64,000 nt of DNA from Siphonodentalium dalli (GCA_032622095.1 CP136064.1:108860004-108924003), one strand, 5' to 3'; shown: positions 31,000-42,528, numbered from the stretch's first letter. Notes: generated from the sequence alone by a model not told the origin. Numbers and translations are program-made.

Positions 31000-31690
31000 T
31001 ATTGTCATCTGTTGGCCCGATTACGGAAAATGGGGCAAATTGTCTGCTGTCCATAACTTCACTTACATGTAAGTCATTTTTCTCCTTCAGGAAAAGGTTT
31101 AAAAGATTAGCTCAGAATTAATGCTCGCCTTTTAGGTTCCTCTTTGTAGCTTTAGTCTGAGATCTATTTTCACTTTCAAGGAGAGATGTATAACTTACAT
31201 ATTAAAATTTATATTTAATTTATTTATTTGGAATTTATTCAACATTTATATTAATAGACAACAGATGCCAAGATGGAGCCTTCATACAATCATTATCTTA
31301 TAAAGGCAGGGTTGAACATAGGGGTGGGACTGCCCTTCAATAAGTGAGTTTGATACCAGTGATTATCAGGGATGCCGGAATCAACTTAGGGCAAAGGGGG
31401 CACTTCCAAAAAGGGAACTTTTTTTTGTCAGATGTATTAATTGGCCCATATTGAAATGCCGAAAAGGCAAAAAAAATTAATTTGATAATAATACTGAGGA
31501 TATTACTTGCTTTGTTTGATATTTGGTCCGATACCGACCCGAGGTAACCTCATATCAGCCTGAGACAGAAGGTTACCATTCTTAATTGTTCTGTGAGAAA
31601 AATATCAGTGACTAGAGGGTCGTTCTCTGCTGGGTAGGGGGGGGGGTGCATGTCGACTGGAATTAAATTCCAACTGCACATCCCTCCAAC
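31000..31690. other. Non-coding, no recognised feature
   Basis: AT-rich; a G run at 31637-31646. No coding signal. Confidence 0.5.
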
Positions 31691-32150
31691 AAGCGTGAGT
31701 TAATGTGCCTGTCATTTGTAGAATGAGGTCCCCAGAGGGTGAATTTAGTGACGCTGTCCTGCATAGCGGGCTAGCATCACTAAATTCAACGTCTGTGGAC
31801 CTCATTCTGCTTAGGCCTCATCTTCTCTGGAAAGTTCTTTATTATCAAATTTTTATAGAAACTTCTTCTCATAGCTTCTATTTCTTTTTTAGGTTTGTTT
31901 CTCTATATTCCCAAAATTGCAGACGACACATTGCATAGTCGAGGTTCCCAATGGGTGTACATCACAATATTCACCATTTTGCGAACTTCAATCTGAATCT
32001 ATGATGTCTCTCATAGCAGATGAGGTCAAGCAGAGTGAGGTCCCCAGAAGGTGAATTTAGTTATGCTAGCCCACTATGCAGGATAGCATCACTAAATTCA
32101 CCCTCTGGGGACCTCATTCTGCAAATGGCAGGCACACTAAACTCAGGCTT
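31691..32150. mobile_element. Family D twin-hairpin element
   Basis: TIR AAGCGTGAGTTAATGTGCCT at left and the inverse of AAGCCTGAGTTTAGTGTGCC at right. Hairpins at 31721-31810 and 32033-32120, separated by the spacer with GGCCTCATCTTCTCTGGAAA. Confidence 0.85.
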
Positions 32151-32293
32151 CCTCCAAAACCTTGAAGCAGACCAAAATTTCCCCAAGTCTGTGGAATTGT
32201 ATTTGCACCCTCCCCACTTTTCCAACTGGTACCTAACTTTCCAACTGTTGGAAATTTCAAACCTAACACCCCCTTATGGTTGGAAATTTCCAA

Positions 32294-32567
32294 ATAACCC
32301 TTTCATGGCTGGAGCTTCCCTGAGATTTAGCAAAAACCCTGTGCCAGTGCATTAAATTCTCTTATATATCTGAGTCTCCCACAGGGAGCCTAGCATATAT
32401 AAGGGAATGCATTGGCCTAACAATATTTACCTTGACCTTGTAAGTTTGGTCATTCTCTTGTATATGCAAGGCTCCCTATGGGAGACTTGCACATATAAGA
32501 GAATGCACTAGCACAGGTTCTTTAATGCTGCACCAGTGCAGCTCCCATCATAAAAAAGGGTTATTAA
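32294..32567 (+). mobile_element. Family B twin-hairpin MITE
   Basis: ATAACCCTTTCATGGCTGGA to CATAAAAAAGGGTTATTAA. Hairpin tips CTCCC-ACA-GGGAG and CTCCC-TAT-GGGAG. Confidence 0.85.
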
Positions 32568-32576
32568 CCATTTCCG

Positions 32577-32698
32577 ACCAGAAATATGGCTTGTTGCCAC
32601 TCATCGGTATACGCTCACCGAGAGCTTTCTGACGATCGAATGGCAGCAAGCCATATTTCTGACTAAATCCTGAAATATTATACTTCGGGCATTACTGT
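32577..32698. mobile_element. Family C fragment
   Basis: Both central arms (AATATGGCTTGTTGCCA/TGGCAGCAAGCCATATT) and the right end GGGCATTACTGTA remain; the left end is missing. Confidence 0.8.
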
Positions 32699-33320
32699 AA
32701 ATTACTGCATGATCAGAATATCAAACCATCCGAACAAATTCAACCTACTTTTGGACTAAAATCTAAAATTTCAACTATTGTTATGTCAGACATTACATTT
32801 ACAACAGTTGAAAACTCCTGTCACCATGTCAGGTAGCCAGCTTTATATGAACTTGATGCTTAAATGACAATAATAGTTTTATCACGGAGCCTCCACATCT
32901 AACTGCACCCTCTCAGTAGCCATCCCCCACCCAACCACCCCCTGAATTTCAAGAAGAAATTTGTTATAGTGTTCATTTCTCATGTAAGAAGGTAATTTGA
33001 GACAGGACTATCACAGCAGGTATATAGAAATTACTTCTAAAACACATTGTAGCATCTGGATTAAGTTAAGGTGGATTTGTGAGAAAATCTCCCTCAGTGT
33101 AAACATAAGTAAACAAACTGCTGTCTTTGTGCTGTAACAAACTCTAACTTCTATTGACCTGTATACAATGACGACCTACACATTTAGTTGTATATTTTCC
33201 TTTGTTTTGTTACAAGAATGTCACATAGCTACTTCTGTACTTATCTCATTACCTGGTCTGGACAGCAGGGACCAGCCTCCCGAGGTTTCATTTTGAGAGA
33301 AGTCACTTCTCCCTACTATA
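32699..33320. other. Non-coding, no recognised feature
   Basis: Nothing recognised; no coding signal. Confidence 0.5.
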
Positions 33321-33535
33321 TACAGTAATGCCCTAATTAATCGACTCCTTAACCACAGCAGAATTATGGGTAACTTTTCAGGATTTAGTCGGAAATATGG
33401 TTTGTTGCCATTCATCGGAAAGCTCTCGGGGAGCTTTCCGATGAATGGCAACAAGCAATATTTCCAACTAAATCCAGAAAATTTACCCATAATTCTGCTG
33501 TGGTTAAGAAGTCGATTAATTAGGGCATTACTGAA
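33321..33535. mobile_element. Family C palindrome, full length
   Basis: TACAGTAATGCCCTAATTAA to TTAGGGCATTACTGA; centre at GCTCTCGGGGAGC. The last bases have mutated, so the right TA is lost. Confidence 0.92.
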
Positions 33536-33642
33536 AATATAGCTTTTAGTGTTTGATTATTAGGCAGAAGTGGACTGTTATCATGGAGAGGTCTGGACCA
33601 TCTGGCTCAACTTCAATTTACACCCCAACATCACTATTCTAT

Positions 33643-33911
33643 GATCCAATCCAGCCTTGAAATATGGTGTCTGTCATTTGCAGAATGAGGTCCCCAGAGG
33701 GTGAATTTAGTGATGCTACCCCGCATAGCGGGCTAGCATCACCAAATTCACCCTCTGGGGACCTCATTCTGCTTACACCTCAGCAGAATGAGGTTACCAG
33801 AGGGTGAATTTGGTGATGCTAGCCCATTATGCAGGGTAGCATCACTAAATTCACCCTCTGGGGACCTCATTCTGCAAATGACAGACACCCTATTTCAAAG
33901 CTTGGATCCAA
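33643..33911. mobile_element. Family D twin-hairpin element, best preserved tip
   Basis: Left TIR CCTTGAAATATGGTGTCTGT and inverse at right. Two hairpins in tandem (33680-33771 and 33784-33872). The first tip is perfect: CCCGC-ATA-GCGGG at 33720-33732, with a C:C mismatch just below it. Confidence 0.9.
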
Positions 33912-34008
33912 TAAGTATTCTATAACTCAATAGCCCATTATAAAATGATTATAATGAGTAAGGACACCACTATAATAAGAAAATACAGTTTAATATTTCC
34001 AAACTTAA

Positions 34009-34027
34009 GGGGGGGGGGGGGGGGGGG
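34009..34027 (+). repeat. Poly-G tract (about 19 G)
   Basis: Homopolymer run in AT-rich DNA. Confidence 0.9.
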
Positions 34028-34225
34028 AAGGGGTGCTAGGTTGAAAATTTCCAACATTTGGGAAGCAAAATTCTAATCCAAGGGGGTTCAAATGGAATTT
34101 CACAATTTCCAACCCATGGGTAGGGGAGAGCGCAAGTGTTAATTTGGCATCTTGGGAATTTGGTCTGGGTCAAGTTGGGCTGGGGGATATTGGGTGTTGG
34201 ATATTTCAATGTGTACACCCGAGGG

Positions 34226-34399
34226 CGACAGACATGAAAAGATAATGCAAGTGCAGAATGATTCTTATTCATTGGTGGCCAATGTTGAGATAACAAGTTC
34301 AACAAACGACTGCCCATTTGTTGAACTTATTATCTCCACATTTCCGAAGGGAACTACATGTACTCATCAATGAGTATTTTATAGCATAGAAATGGTTAA
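34226..34399 (-). mobile_element. Family A MITE, left end unclear
   Basis: AGATAATGCAAGTGCAGAAT, a central inverted pair AGTTCAACAAA/TTTGTTGAACTTATTATCT, and right end AATGGTTAA. Its last TTAA is the first TTAA of the next B2. Confidence 0.8.
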
Positions 34400-34794
34400 C
34401 CCTTTACCCAACAGAAGGGCCCTGTGCCAATGCATTCTCTTATATATGCGAGTCGACCATAGGTTGCCTCGCATATATAAGAGAATGCATTGGCTTAACA
34501 CATTAAAAATTATAAAATTGTTAAAGAATGTAAGAAAAAATGGTAAAAAGTGTTAATTTTTTTTGTTTTTAGGCCAATGCATTCTCTTATATATGCGAGG
34601 CGACCTATGGTCGACTCGCATATATAAGAGAATGCATTGGCACAGGGCATAACTGTAACTATCACAATGTGGTCAAGGAGCCGGTTCCAATGATATCCAT
34701 ATTTGTATGGTTCTATTGAGACAGACCGAAGATATTTTAGGCTGTTGAAGCTTTATTTGACCGGTTTTGGCCGGTTTGTTGGGTAAAGGGTTAA
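34396..34794 (+). mobile_element. Family B2 element, near-identical twin of 17194-17593
   Basis: 399 bp from TTAACCCTTTACCCAACAGA to GGGTAAAGGGTTAA. Outside the AT-rich spacer it differs from the first copy at only a handful of positions. Confidence 0.92.
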
Positions 34795-34930
34795 AGCTGA
34801 TGTAAATCTTTTACTTTTCTTCCTGTTTCCAAGAAGTATGCTGTTTGCAGTCACTCGTGAAAATTTGATATTTCTTTCCAGACACTCATGAGATATTTCG
34901 GTATTCAGACAAAATGGTATTCTCTATTTA

Positions 34931-35406
34931 TTAAAGGTACTCAATCCATAAAGAGGGTCCCCATCTCAACAGATTCCAACAACAACAATCCGATCAGAGG
35001 GTCCTATATTACTATTTCTTTGGCTTTGGGGGTAAAAAATATTTGATTCGAGTCGAGGAACCCATCAAACAAAGCTCGAGTTATTACATATTGATTTTTG
35101 AAATTTGTTATTGACTCGAGATGAGTACTAATAACTGCCGTAATCTGCTCTGGATGTGTACTCCAAATCAATTCAAACAGACAAGGATGGATAACTCTAA
35201 AATCAAGTGGTAATTTTAACGCAATTTTGACTGAGTTCTGGGCCAGATAGTATTCCCGATAATGAAAAATAATAGATTTCTAAAATCGATATCTAACAAA
35301 TCTGAGCTTTGATGGGTGACTTCCTCGACTCGAATCAAATATTTTTGACCCCCGAAGCCATTGAAATAGTAATTGAGAGGAGTTTTATCGGATTGAGTAC
35401 CTTTAA
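34931..35406. mobile_element. Family F, long version
   Basis: TTAAAGGTACTCAATCCATA to GGATTGAGTACCTTTAA. Inverted arms (ATTTCTTTGGCTTTGGG; the right end has CCCGAAGCCATTGAAATAG) enclose about 230 bp of other sequence. Confidence 0.8.
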
Positions 35407-36754
35407 ATGCTTGCCTATAAAATAGCTGGAAATTACGGAATTGTAGATCGTTGTATTTATCTCTTAGAAGCCACAGTGAAATACAATGTCGTTATTTCAT
35501 TCTGGATCAGTCTGGATAACCTTATTTCACTGTAGGGATTGTACATGTAACTAACATGAGTTACCAAGGTCGATCAAGTGATCATTGCATGCACAGTGAC
35601 CAGCAGCCAATAAAAAACAAAGAATTTATGATGGCGCTTATTAACAATTCTATGTTTGAGTCACAGCGTGTCAAATTCAACTTTACGCCAAGGCTCTTTC
35701 CTGTTTGTAAATATTGACACATGCGCTCTTTAATTAAGTACAGTTAAGGATTTAATTAAGACTTAACTTAGAAACTTTGAGCCTAAATATAAGCTGCATG
35801 TAATAAAAAGAATAACTACAGTTGTTTGTTTGAAAACCTGAAACTTCTCATTCGTGTCTAGAAAGAAATGTTGAATTTTGAAAATTTGATATTTTTTTCC
35901 AGACACTCATGAGATATTTTGGTTTTCAAACAAAACCTGTAGGTATTCTCTATATATTAGATGTTTTGCTTGAGGATATTGAATGTCCTAAAGTCGTTAG
36001 ACAGAGAATATATTTTTTGAGTCGATTCTATGAACTATATTCATGCTAATGCTGTACTTTCTAATATTCCAAAAGTACACATACATTTACATGTATATCA
36101 ATTAAGTCAAATAGGTTTATTGCAAAACATTCAGGATAGCAGCTAGCTTATAATCTTTCAAAGCAAAGTAAATTAATTGCTTTCTCAACATACTCCTCTT
36201 TGTAAAATGAAATCTTTAACATGATTTTATGCTGGCTTGTGGTTGAATGTCGGTAGATTCTTAGTCATCAAACTATATGATCTCTTGATTCTGAAGAGGC
36301 TGCACTACAAGTGCTACTCGTCTCCAATATGCTTCAGATGTGGCACCTGTGCAATTTACATGTGGCAAATTATTACTCAGTTAAAACCCTTTGAATACTT
36401 AAAGATGCATAATCCGAATTAACGCTCCCAAATCGGGTTTTTTTAAATTTGTTATTTCCCCGAGATATGTGTTTTTTTTGGCAAATATTCGTCGAAGCCG
36501 ACAGTCTCGGACCCAAATTGCGGATGAAGTTGGATAACTCTTTAAATCTCACAGCCCCCCCCCTCAAAATGTTTTGAAAGCTCAAAATTCGGACAATTTT
36601 CAGGCAATTTGGAGATATATTCGGTCAAATTTTGACAATTTTCGGGCAAATTGAATGGTATTTCAATGGGGAATCATGGCAAATTACAGTATTTTTTCAC
36701 ATTTAATTCTGCCCAAATTATTCATATTTAAAGTTAATTTGAATCTAGCTAGCT
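35407..36754. repeat. Non-coding; contains a copy of a nearby segment
   Basis: 35876-35957 repeats 34858-34931 (AAAATTTGATATTTTTTTCC, CAGACACTCATGAGATATTT). A C run lies at 36553-36561. The open frame 36237-36422 has no recognisable family. Confidence 0.55.
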
Positions 36755-36833
36755 GTGCGGGGTAGCATCACTAAATTCACCCTCTGGGGACCTCATTCTG
36801 CAAATGACAGACACACTCTTTCAAGGCTTGGGT
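36755..36833. mobile_element. Family D right end
   Basis: GTGCGGGGTAGCATCACTAA, then the CTCTGGGGACCTCATTCTGC arm and GACAGACACACTCTTTCAAG. Confidence 0.85.
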
Positions 36834-36852
36834 CCAGGAGAGGAGTTGCAAC

Positions 36853-37040
36853 ATAGTAATACCCTAAATAATCGACTGCTTAACCAAAGCAGAATTATGG
36901 GTAATTTATCAGGATTTAGATGGAAATATGGCTTGTTGCCATTCATCGGAAAGCTCTCAGCCATATTTCCGACTGAAGCCTGAAAAGTTACCCATAATTC
37001 TGCTGTGGTTAAGGAGTCGATTACTTAGGACATTACTATA
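36853..37040. mobile_element. Family C palindrome, centre shortened
   Basis: ATAGTAATACCCTAAATAAT to AGGACATTACTATA; the second arm lacks the central GCTTTCCGATGAATGG segment. Confidence 0.85.
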
Positions 37041-37479
37041 TGGTCTGAGCTTCTCGTCAGCGAGTATTCAGTCATCAAATGGTATTAAGTCATCTGCCAT
37101 CGCTAACACAAAATCTGTCTGACATTTAGAAATCCCGATTCACCAACTGACTCATCAAACCATTACATCAGGGAATCACGGATCCTAGCTGCCGATTTCT
37201 ATTATACAGGGATAAATCATAAAATTGTTGATCTGAGTGAAATCGCTCCCTTTGTGACTGAATATATGTGCTATATTAAAGTCGCTAACTTTGATGTTTT
37301 TAGAAACGGTTTTCAGATTATAGTAGGTCCCCTTTGAGAGTTCTTTAGCAAGCTTTCCCAATATCTCTTTGTAAAGCTTTTATTCTTAAGATCTTTTGTA
37401 TTGATTTATCTATAAATGTGAGAGAGCATGACTTTATACTGAAAGAAATGTCTGAAAATTAGACATACTTTAGGAGTAC
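37041..37479. other. Non-coding, no recognised feature
   Basis: Nothing recognised. Confidence 0.5.
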
Positions 37480-37752
37480 TTAACCCTTTCATGACTGGAG
37501 CTTCCTGAAATTTTGCGAAAACCCTGTGTCAATGCATTCTCTTATATATGCGAGTCTCCCATAGGGAGCCTTGCATATATAAGAGAATACATTAGCCTAA
37601 AAATATTTACCTTGACTTTGTAAGCCAGGGCATTCTCTTTATATATATTGCGAGGCTCCATATGGCAGACTCGCATACATTAAATATAAGCGAATGCACT
37701 GGCACAGAGTCTTTAATGATGCACCAGTACAACTCCTGTCATGAAAGGGTTA
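37480..37752 (+). mobile_element. Family B twin-hairpin MITE
   Basis: TTAACCCTTTCATGACTGGA to GTCATGAAAGGGTTA. First hairpin tip CTCCC-ATA-GGGAG; the second has a small insertion (CATACATTAAATATAAG). Confidence 0.88.
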
Positions 37753-38188
37753 TCCCTTCGATTATTGAATCTATTATCATATTCCATTCTAACAGTTTAA
37801 ATTGGTCTGGTCCATATTTCATTTTCGGCATGTTAGATAATTATAATATAAGCAGATGACTAAAACCAGCACGTGATATCAGTTGGTGTAGTGCTTTTCC
37901 AACCGATATCACAAATCTTGTTTTATTTGAAGGAAACATGGACTATATTATTAGACCATTCCTTCAAAGAGCCTGATACTCGTCCACTAATAAGTTAAAC
38001 AAACAGTTTAAGGCTGTTCAAATTAAAGATGCACAATCCGATCGATGGTCCACATATCATCCAGTTAATACAACAACAGACTTTCACCAAGATTTGATTT
38101 AGTTATACAAATTAGTTTATTATCAATAAATACTCACAATACCAAGCACAATATATTATTTGCCGAAAAAGTCATATAAAAACTTTTC
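37753..38188. other. Non-coding, no recognised feature
   Basis: Nothing recognised. Confidence 0.5.
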
Positions 38189-38304
38189 TATATACATTAT
38201 TTTCTTGACTGCTAAATAACAGTCTTCCTCTGAGCCTCTCTGCATTTATATGCATTATTATTATCATATCTGGACTGGAGTACTTCCAAGAGCTACTAGG
38301 TCTT
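38189..38304 (+). repeat. Direct repeat, copy 1, left of a B element
   Basis: TATATACATTATTTTCTTGA to CTGGAGTACTTCC and GGTCTT, repeated at 38727-38838 on the other side of the element. Confidence 0.88.
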
Positions 38305-38727
38305 TTAACCCTTTCATGACTGGAGTTTCCTGAATTTTGGCAAAAACCCTGTGCCAATGCATTCTCTTATATATGCGAGTCAACCATAGGTCGCCTCGCA
38401 TATATAAGAGAATGCATTAGCCTAACAAATTTTACATTATTTTTTTATAATTGTTAAAGAATGTAAGAAATAATGATAAAAGATGATAAAAATTGATAAA
38501 GAATGTAAGAAAAAATGATAAAAAATGATAAAAAATTGTTAAAGAATGTAAGAAAAAATGAGAAAAATTGTTAAAGAATGTAAGAAAAATTTATAAACAA
38601 ATGTTTGGCCAATGCATTCTCTTATATATGCGAGGCTACCTATGGTCGACTCAAATATATGAGGATGCATAATTGGCACAGGGTCTTTAATGTTGTGCCA
38701 GCGCAGCTCCCGTCATGAAAGGGTTAA
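38305..38727 (+). mobile_element. Family B/B2 hybrid with an expanded spacer
   Basis: 423 bp. TTAACCCTTTCATGACTGGA and CCGTCATGAAAGGGTTAA ends as in B; hairpin tips of B2 type (CGACC or CAACC with GGTCG). Between them a spacer of GTTAAAGAATGTAAGAAAAA units is repeated about four times. Confidence 0.9.
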
Positions 38728-38838
38728 TATATACATTATTTTGTTACTCTGCTAAATAACACAGTCTTCCTCTGAGCCTCACTGCAATATGCATTATTAT
38801 TATCACCTCTGGACTGGAGTACTTCCAGGTCCTTTAAT
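38727..38838 (+). repeat. Direct repeat, copy 2, right of the B element
   Basis: Starts immediately after the element's TTAA with TATATACATTATTTTGTTAC and ends GGTCCTTTAATG, where TTAA remains unoccupied. Confidence 0.88.
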
Positions 38839-39057
38839 GAAAACACTGACCCATTTTACTCTTTGTGATCAACAAGCTTTCTACCTCACTTGATGCCTGA
38901 CTGATGCAAATTATAGCAATTCTCATCATCTCTTGTACACAGGATTGTGATTAGCTTGCATGATATCCCTAAAAACCATAGAAAAACATGATACAGCTGA
39001 TTCTCATCATCTGTGCTTGGTTTAGCGCTGAGTCACCTGTGCAGAACAGAAAGTAAT

Positions 39058-39352
39058 ATATTTCACTTCACAAGAGACATATGTTACATGGAGATGATCT
39101 TTTGAAGTTTATAATTGGTTTTCTTCATTGTCATAAGTGCCTTTTCTCCAATATCACATTTATTATCTCATCATAGCTCAACAAACTCCATTACAGATAT
39201 GTATTATGTCATATTTCCACCCCCCCCCCACATTTCTTTTTGAGCCAATTTGTGTCTTGAGTTTAATGAGGAATTTTATGTTGCATGAATGGGAATCTGG
39301 TGTTTCTTAGCAGCCTTAATATGTGACAGAATTAAGACTTCTAGTACACAAC
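39058..39352 (+). repeat. About 295-bp duplicated segment, copy 1
   Basis: ACATATGTTACATGGAGATG, TTGAAGTTTATAATTGG, CTCCAATATCACATTTATTA and so on; the second copy is at 41444-41735. A C run (39222-39230) differs between them. No coding frame is conserved between copies. Confidence 0.88.
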
Positions 39353-39653
39353 CACGCTTTAGTATATCAGTGCTTTGTGTAAAATAGGACATAAGTTGAT
39401 TTGGTGATTTTGGTGATTTTATCAGGAAACACAAAGACTTTTTTATTTTGTTGTTTATAAAGTGTAACTTAATTATGTCTGAAGAGAGGCCAAAACACAC
39501 CATTTGAGAATATATAACTGATACCTAACCGACCTGGTAAACTGGGAATAAACATATAAAAATCGACGTTACCATGTAGAGATGTTTCGTTGAATTTATT
39601 GTCATATAAGACGTTTTTGTATCAAAAGGACACATCTCACTATTTTATCATTG

Positions 39654-39870
39654 TACAGTAATGCCCTAAATAATCGACTCCTCAACCACAGCAGAATTAT
39701 GGGTAACTTTTCAGGATTAAGTCGGAAATATGGCTTGTTGCCATTCATCGGAAAGCTCTCAGTGAGAACTTTCCGATGAATGACAACAAGCCATATTTCC
39801 GACTAAATCCTGAAAAGTTACCCATAATTCTGCTGTGGTTAAGGAGTCGATTATTTAGGGCATTACTGTA
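39654..39870. mobile_element. Family C palindrome, full length
   Basis: 217 bp, TACAGTAATGCCCTAAATAA to GGGCATTACTGTA; arms almost identical. Confidence 0.93.
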
Positions 39871-40229
39871 TGTGTAGATCAACAAGAAAGTCGAAGTAGA
39901 ATATCTTATCAGGGATAAAAAACAAGGTTCGGATTGAGCTAGAGGTGCGATGTTTTTTACACAAGCTGAAGCCATGGCGAGAAAGTGTTTGTATGTTTAA
40001 ATCCAATTTTTTTCCAAATTTGTTTTACGTCCTTTTCACTGTAAAGTGACGATATTAAAAAGTTTTAAATATTGATGTGTCAGATCCAATTTTTTCTGAT
40101 TTTCTTACAAGGATTTGATCAGAATATTGTTTTGAATTTCAAAGATCTAGAACCTGCTTGAAGCTAAATATAATTTTGTGCATTGTCTCAAAAGCACAGT
40201 TTCTAAAAATTGGTGTCTTGTTTGCTCAA

Positions 40230-41110
40230 CTTAACATGTCAAGTTTGAGCTATTGCCATGGGTTGGCGTCCATTATCCGTGCTTGCGTGTAGCCATCTGT
40301 CTGTGCGACCATCAACAATTTCATTTATCACACCCTACAGGCCACATCCATCATTCAATCATCACCAAAATTCATATGGATGTTTGGGGTGACCTCCAGA
40401 TTTTTCCGAAATTCGTTAAAAAACATGGTCGCCAGCAGACATCTTGGTTTCAAATTTGAATCCATCGCCACACCCCGCAACCCGCATTTATTGGAGAAAT
40501 GTTTAGAATCACCTCTAGATGGGAGCTATCAAATTTAAACAGTTTTCAGTGAAAACATAGCCATCGGCAGCCATCTTGGATGTTAATTCTCTTTGCATGA
40601 CTAAATCTTTTGGCACAGTCAACAGACGACATCCATCATCGAATCGTCAACAAACTTCATATGGATCTTCAAGGTGATCACTAGATGGGAGCCATCAATT
40701 TTTTCCGAAATTTGTTAAAAAACATGGTCGCCAGCAGCCATATCGGAATTGACACTTTTCATGACTAAATCCTTTGGCACATCCTACATGCCATATCCCT
40801 TATCCAATCATCCCCAAACTTTATTTAGATCAATTTTCAGGGTGATCTCTAGATGGGAGCCATCAATTTTTATCCATATTCGTTAAAACACAGCTGCCAT
40901 CTTGGATTTCACGTTTGAAATATTGGCACATCACGCAGCCCACATTTATTGGAGAAATGTTTTGAAAATATACAGGCATGTTCAGATCACTTCTAGATGG
41001 GGGCTATCAATTTTGAACGATTTTCGATTAAAAACATGGCTGTTGGCAGCCATCTTGGATATTTCTCTTTGCATGACCTTACAGCCAACATTTCTCATCT
41101 AATTGATCTC
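40230..41110 (+). repeat. Diverged tandem repeat (about 200 bp unit)
   Basis: Repeated phrases AAAAAACATGGTCGCCAGCA, CAGCCATCTTGGAT, CTAGATGGGAGC.ATCAA and TTATTGGAGAAATG, at least four units of unequal length. Same type as 2200-2480. Confidence 0.8.
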
Positions 41111-41443
41111 AATATGGCTCCTCATTTTGACCTCTGCTATTGCTTAAACATTTAAACTTTCGGCATTCCTTATTTTTCCTTTGATTGTAATGTAATACAT
41201 TATCCCCTAGCCAAGTTAGCTACAGTGTCATTGACACTTTCATGTGTTATATAGTCCCAGGCATGTACACAGGGCAATGCTCCACATATCTCTCAGACAA
41301 GTACATATACATATATCAGGCAGCTGTGTCAAAAATCTATCATATACCCTAAAAATAATTGTCTAGGTTCTATCTCATATAGGATAGCTTCAAATTTATA
41401 TATTTATTTACACCTAATATTGCTCATACATTTTGCAACATTT

Positions 41444-41735
41444 TTCATTTCACAAGTGACATATGTTACATGGAGATGATCTTTTGAAGTTTAAAATTGG
41501 TTTTCTTCATTGTGATAAGTGTGTTTTCTCCAATATCACATTTATTATCTCATCTTTTAGTTCAACAAACACCATTACAGATATGTCTTATGTCAAAACT
41601 TTCTTTTTCTCCCACATTTGTCTGTAACCCTGTTTGTGTCTTTAGTTTAATGATGAAGTTAATGTTGTTTTTGATGTGTTCCTCATGTTTCTTAGCCGCA
41701 ACCTTGCATGTTAAAATTAAGACTAGTGCACTTAT
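41444..41735 (+). repeat. Duplicated segment, copy 2
   Basis: ACATATGTTACATGGAGATG onward, matching 39058-39352. Small open frames on both strands here are not conserved in the other copy. Confidence 0.88.
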
Positions 41736-41830
41736 AAACAGTTTACGGTAGAAGGATAAATGCAAACAAAAGTACCAAAGTAAAGAGACAAGATTCTGTA
41801 AGATGACACCAATTAATTAGCTGACATTAA

Positions 41831-41846
41831 CCCCCCCCCCCCCCCT
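41831..41846 (+). repeat. Poly-C tract
   Basis: About 16 C in a row; another C run follows at 41937-41946. Confidence 0.85.
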
Positions 41847-41965
41847 GGAAATGCGAATGTTCAGTTTGTGTAAAACCTATCACCAAACCATTCTATCAGT
41901 CATAAAAAGCAGGGGTTCAAATGAGAATTATTGAGACCCCCCCCCCTCGCCCTGATCATCTCAAA

Positions 41966-42180
41966 ATCCTGTGTCAATGCATTCTCTTATATATGCAAGG
42001 GAGCCTCACATACTAGTATATAAGGGAATGCATTGGCCTAACAATATCTACCTTGACCTTTTAAGCCAGAGCATTCTCTTACATATGTGAGGCTCCTTAT
42101 GGGAGACTCATATAAGCAAATGCACTGGCCCAGGATCTTTAATGCTGAACTAGCGCAGCTCCCATCATCAAAGGGGTAAT
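41966..42180 (+). mobile_element. Family B element, left end missing
   Basis: From AATCCTGTGTCAATGCATTC to CCCATCATCAAAGGGGTAA; both hairpins partly eroded. Confidence 0.82.
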
Positions 42181-42212
42181 TATAATTTAGCATATTGCAG
42201 CCTCAAAAAAAG

Positions 42213-42357
42213 CTACAATGCCCTAAATAATTGACTCCTTAACCACAGCAGAGCTTTCCGATGAATGGCAACAAGCCATATTTCCGACTAAATCCTGAAA
42301 AATTACCGATAATTCTGCTGTAGTTAAGAAGTCAATTATTTAGGGCATTATACTGTA
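42213..42357. mobile_element. Family C element, left arm mostly deleted
   Basis: CTACAATGCCCTAAATAATT with CACAGCAG joined directly to GAGCTTTCCGATGAATGG; right end GGGCATTATACTGTA. Confidence 0.85.
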
Positions 42358-42528
42358 GGCTGCTGTTCATGCTGAATGATTAAGATTGTAGCTTGTCAAC
42401 CTGTAGGATTATATTAAATATGCATATTTCTACATCTCAATTATTGCCTTAATGGCATTTGGCTAATTACGTAGAATAGCATATCCAAAGCCTAGAAGCT
42501 GAAAAGGTTAATCTCAGAGAATGTCTCA

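Noticed and set aside
36237-36422. Possible zinc-binding frame (CFRCGTC)
   Set aside because: Only three cysteines, no acceptor or donor in a fitting phase, and no family match.
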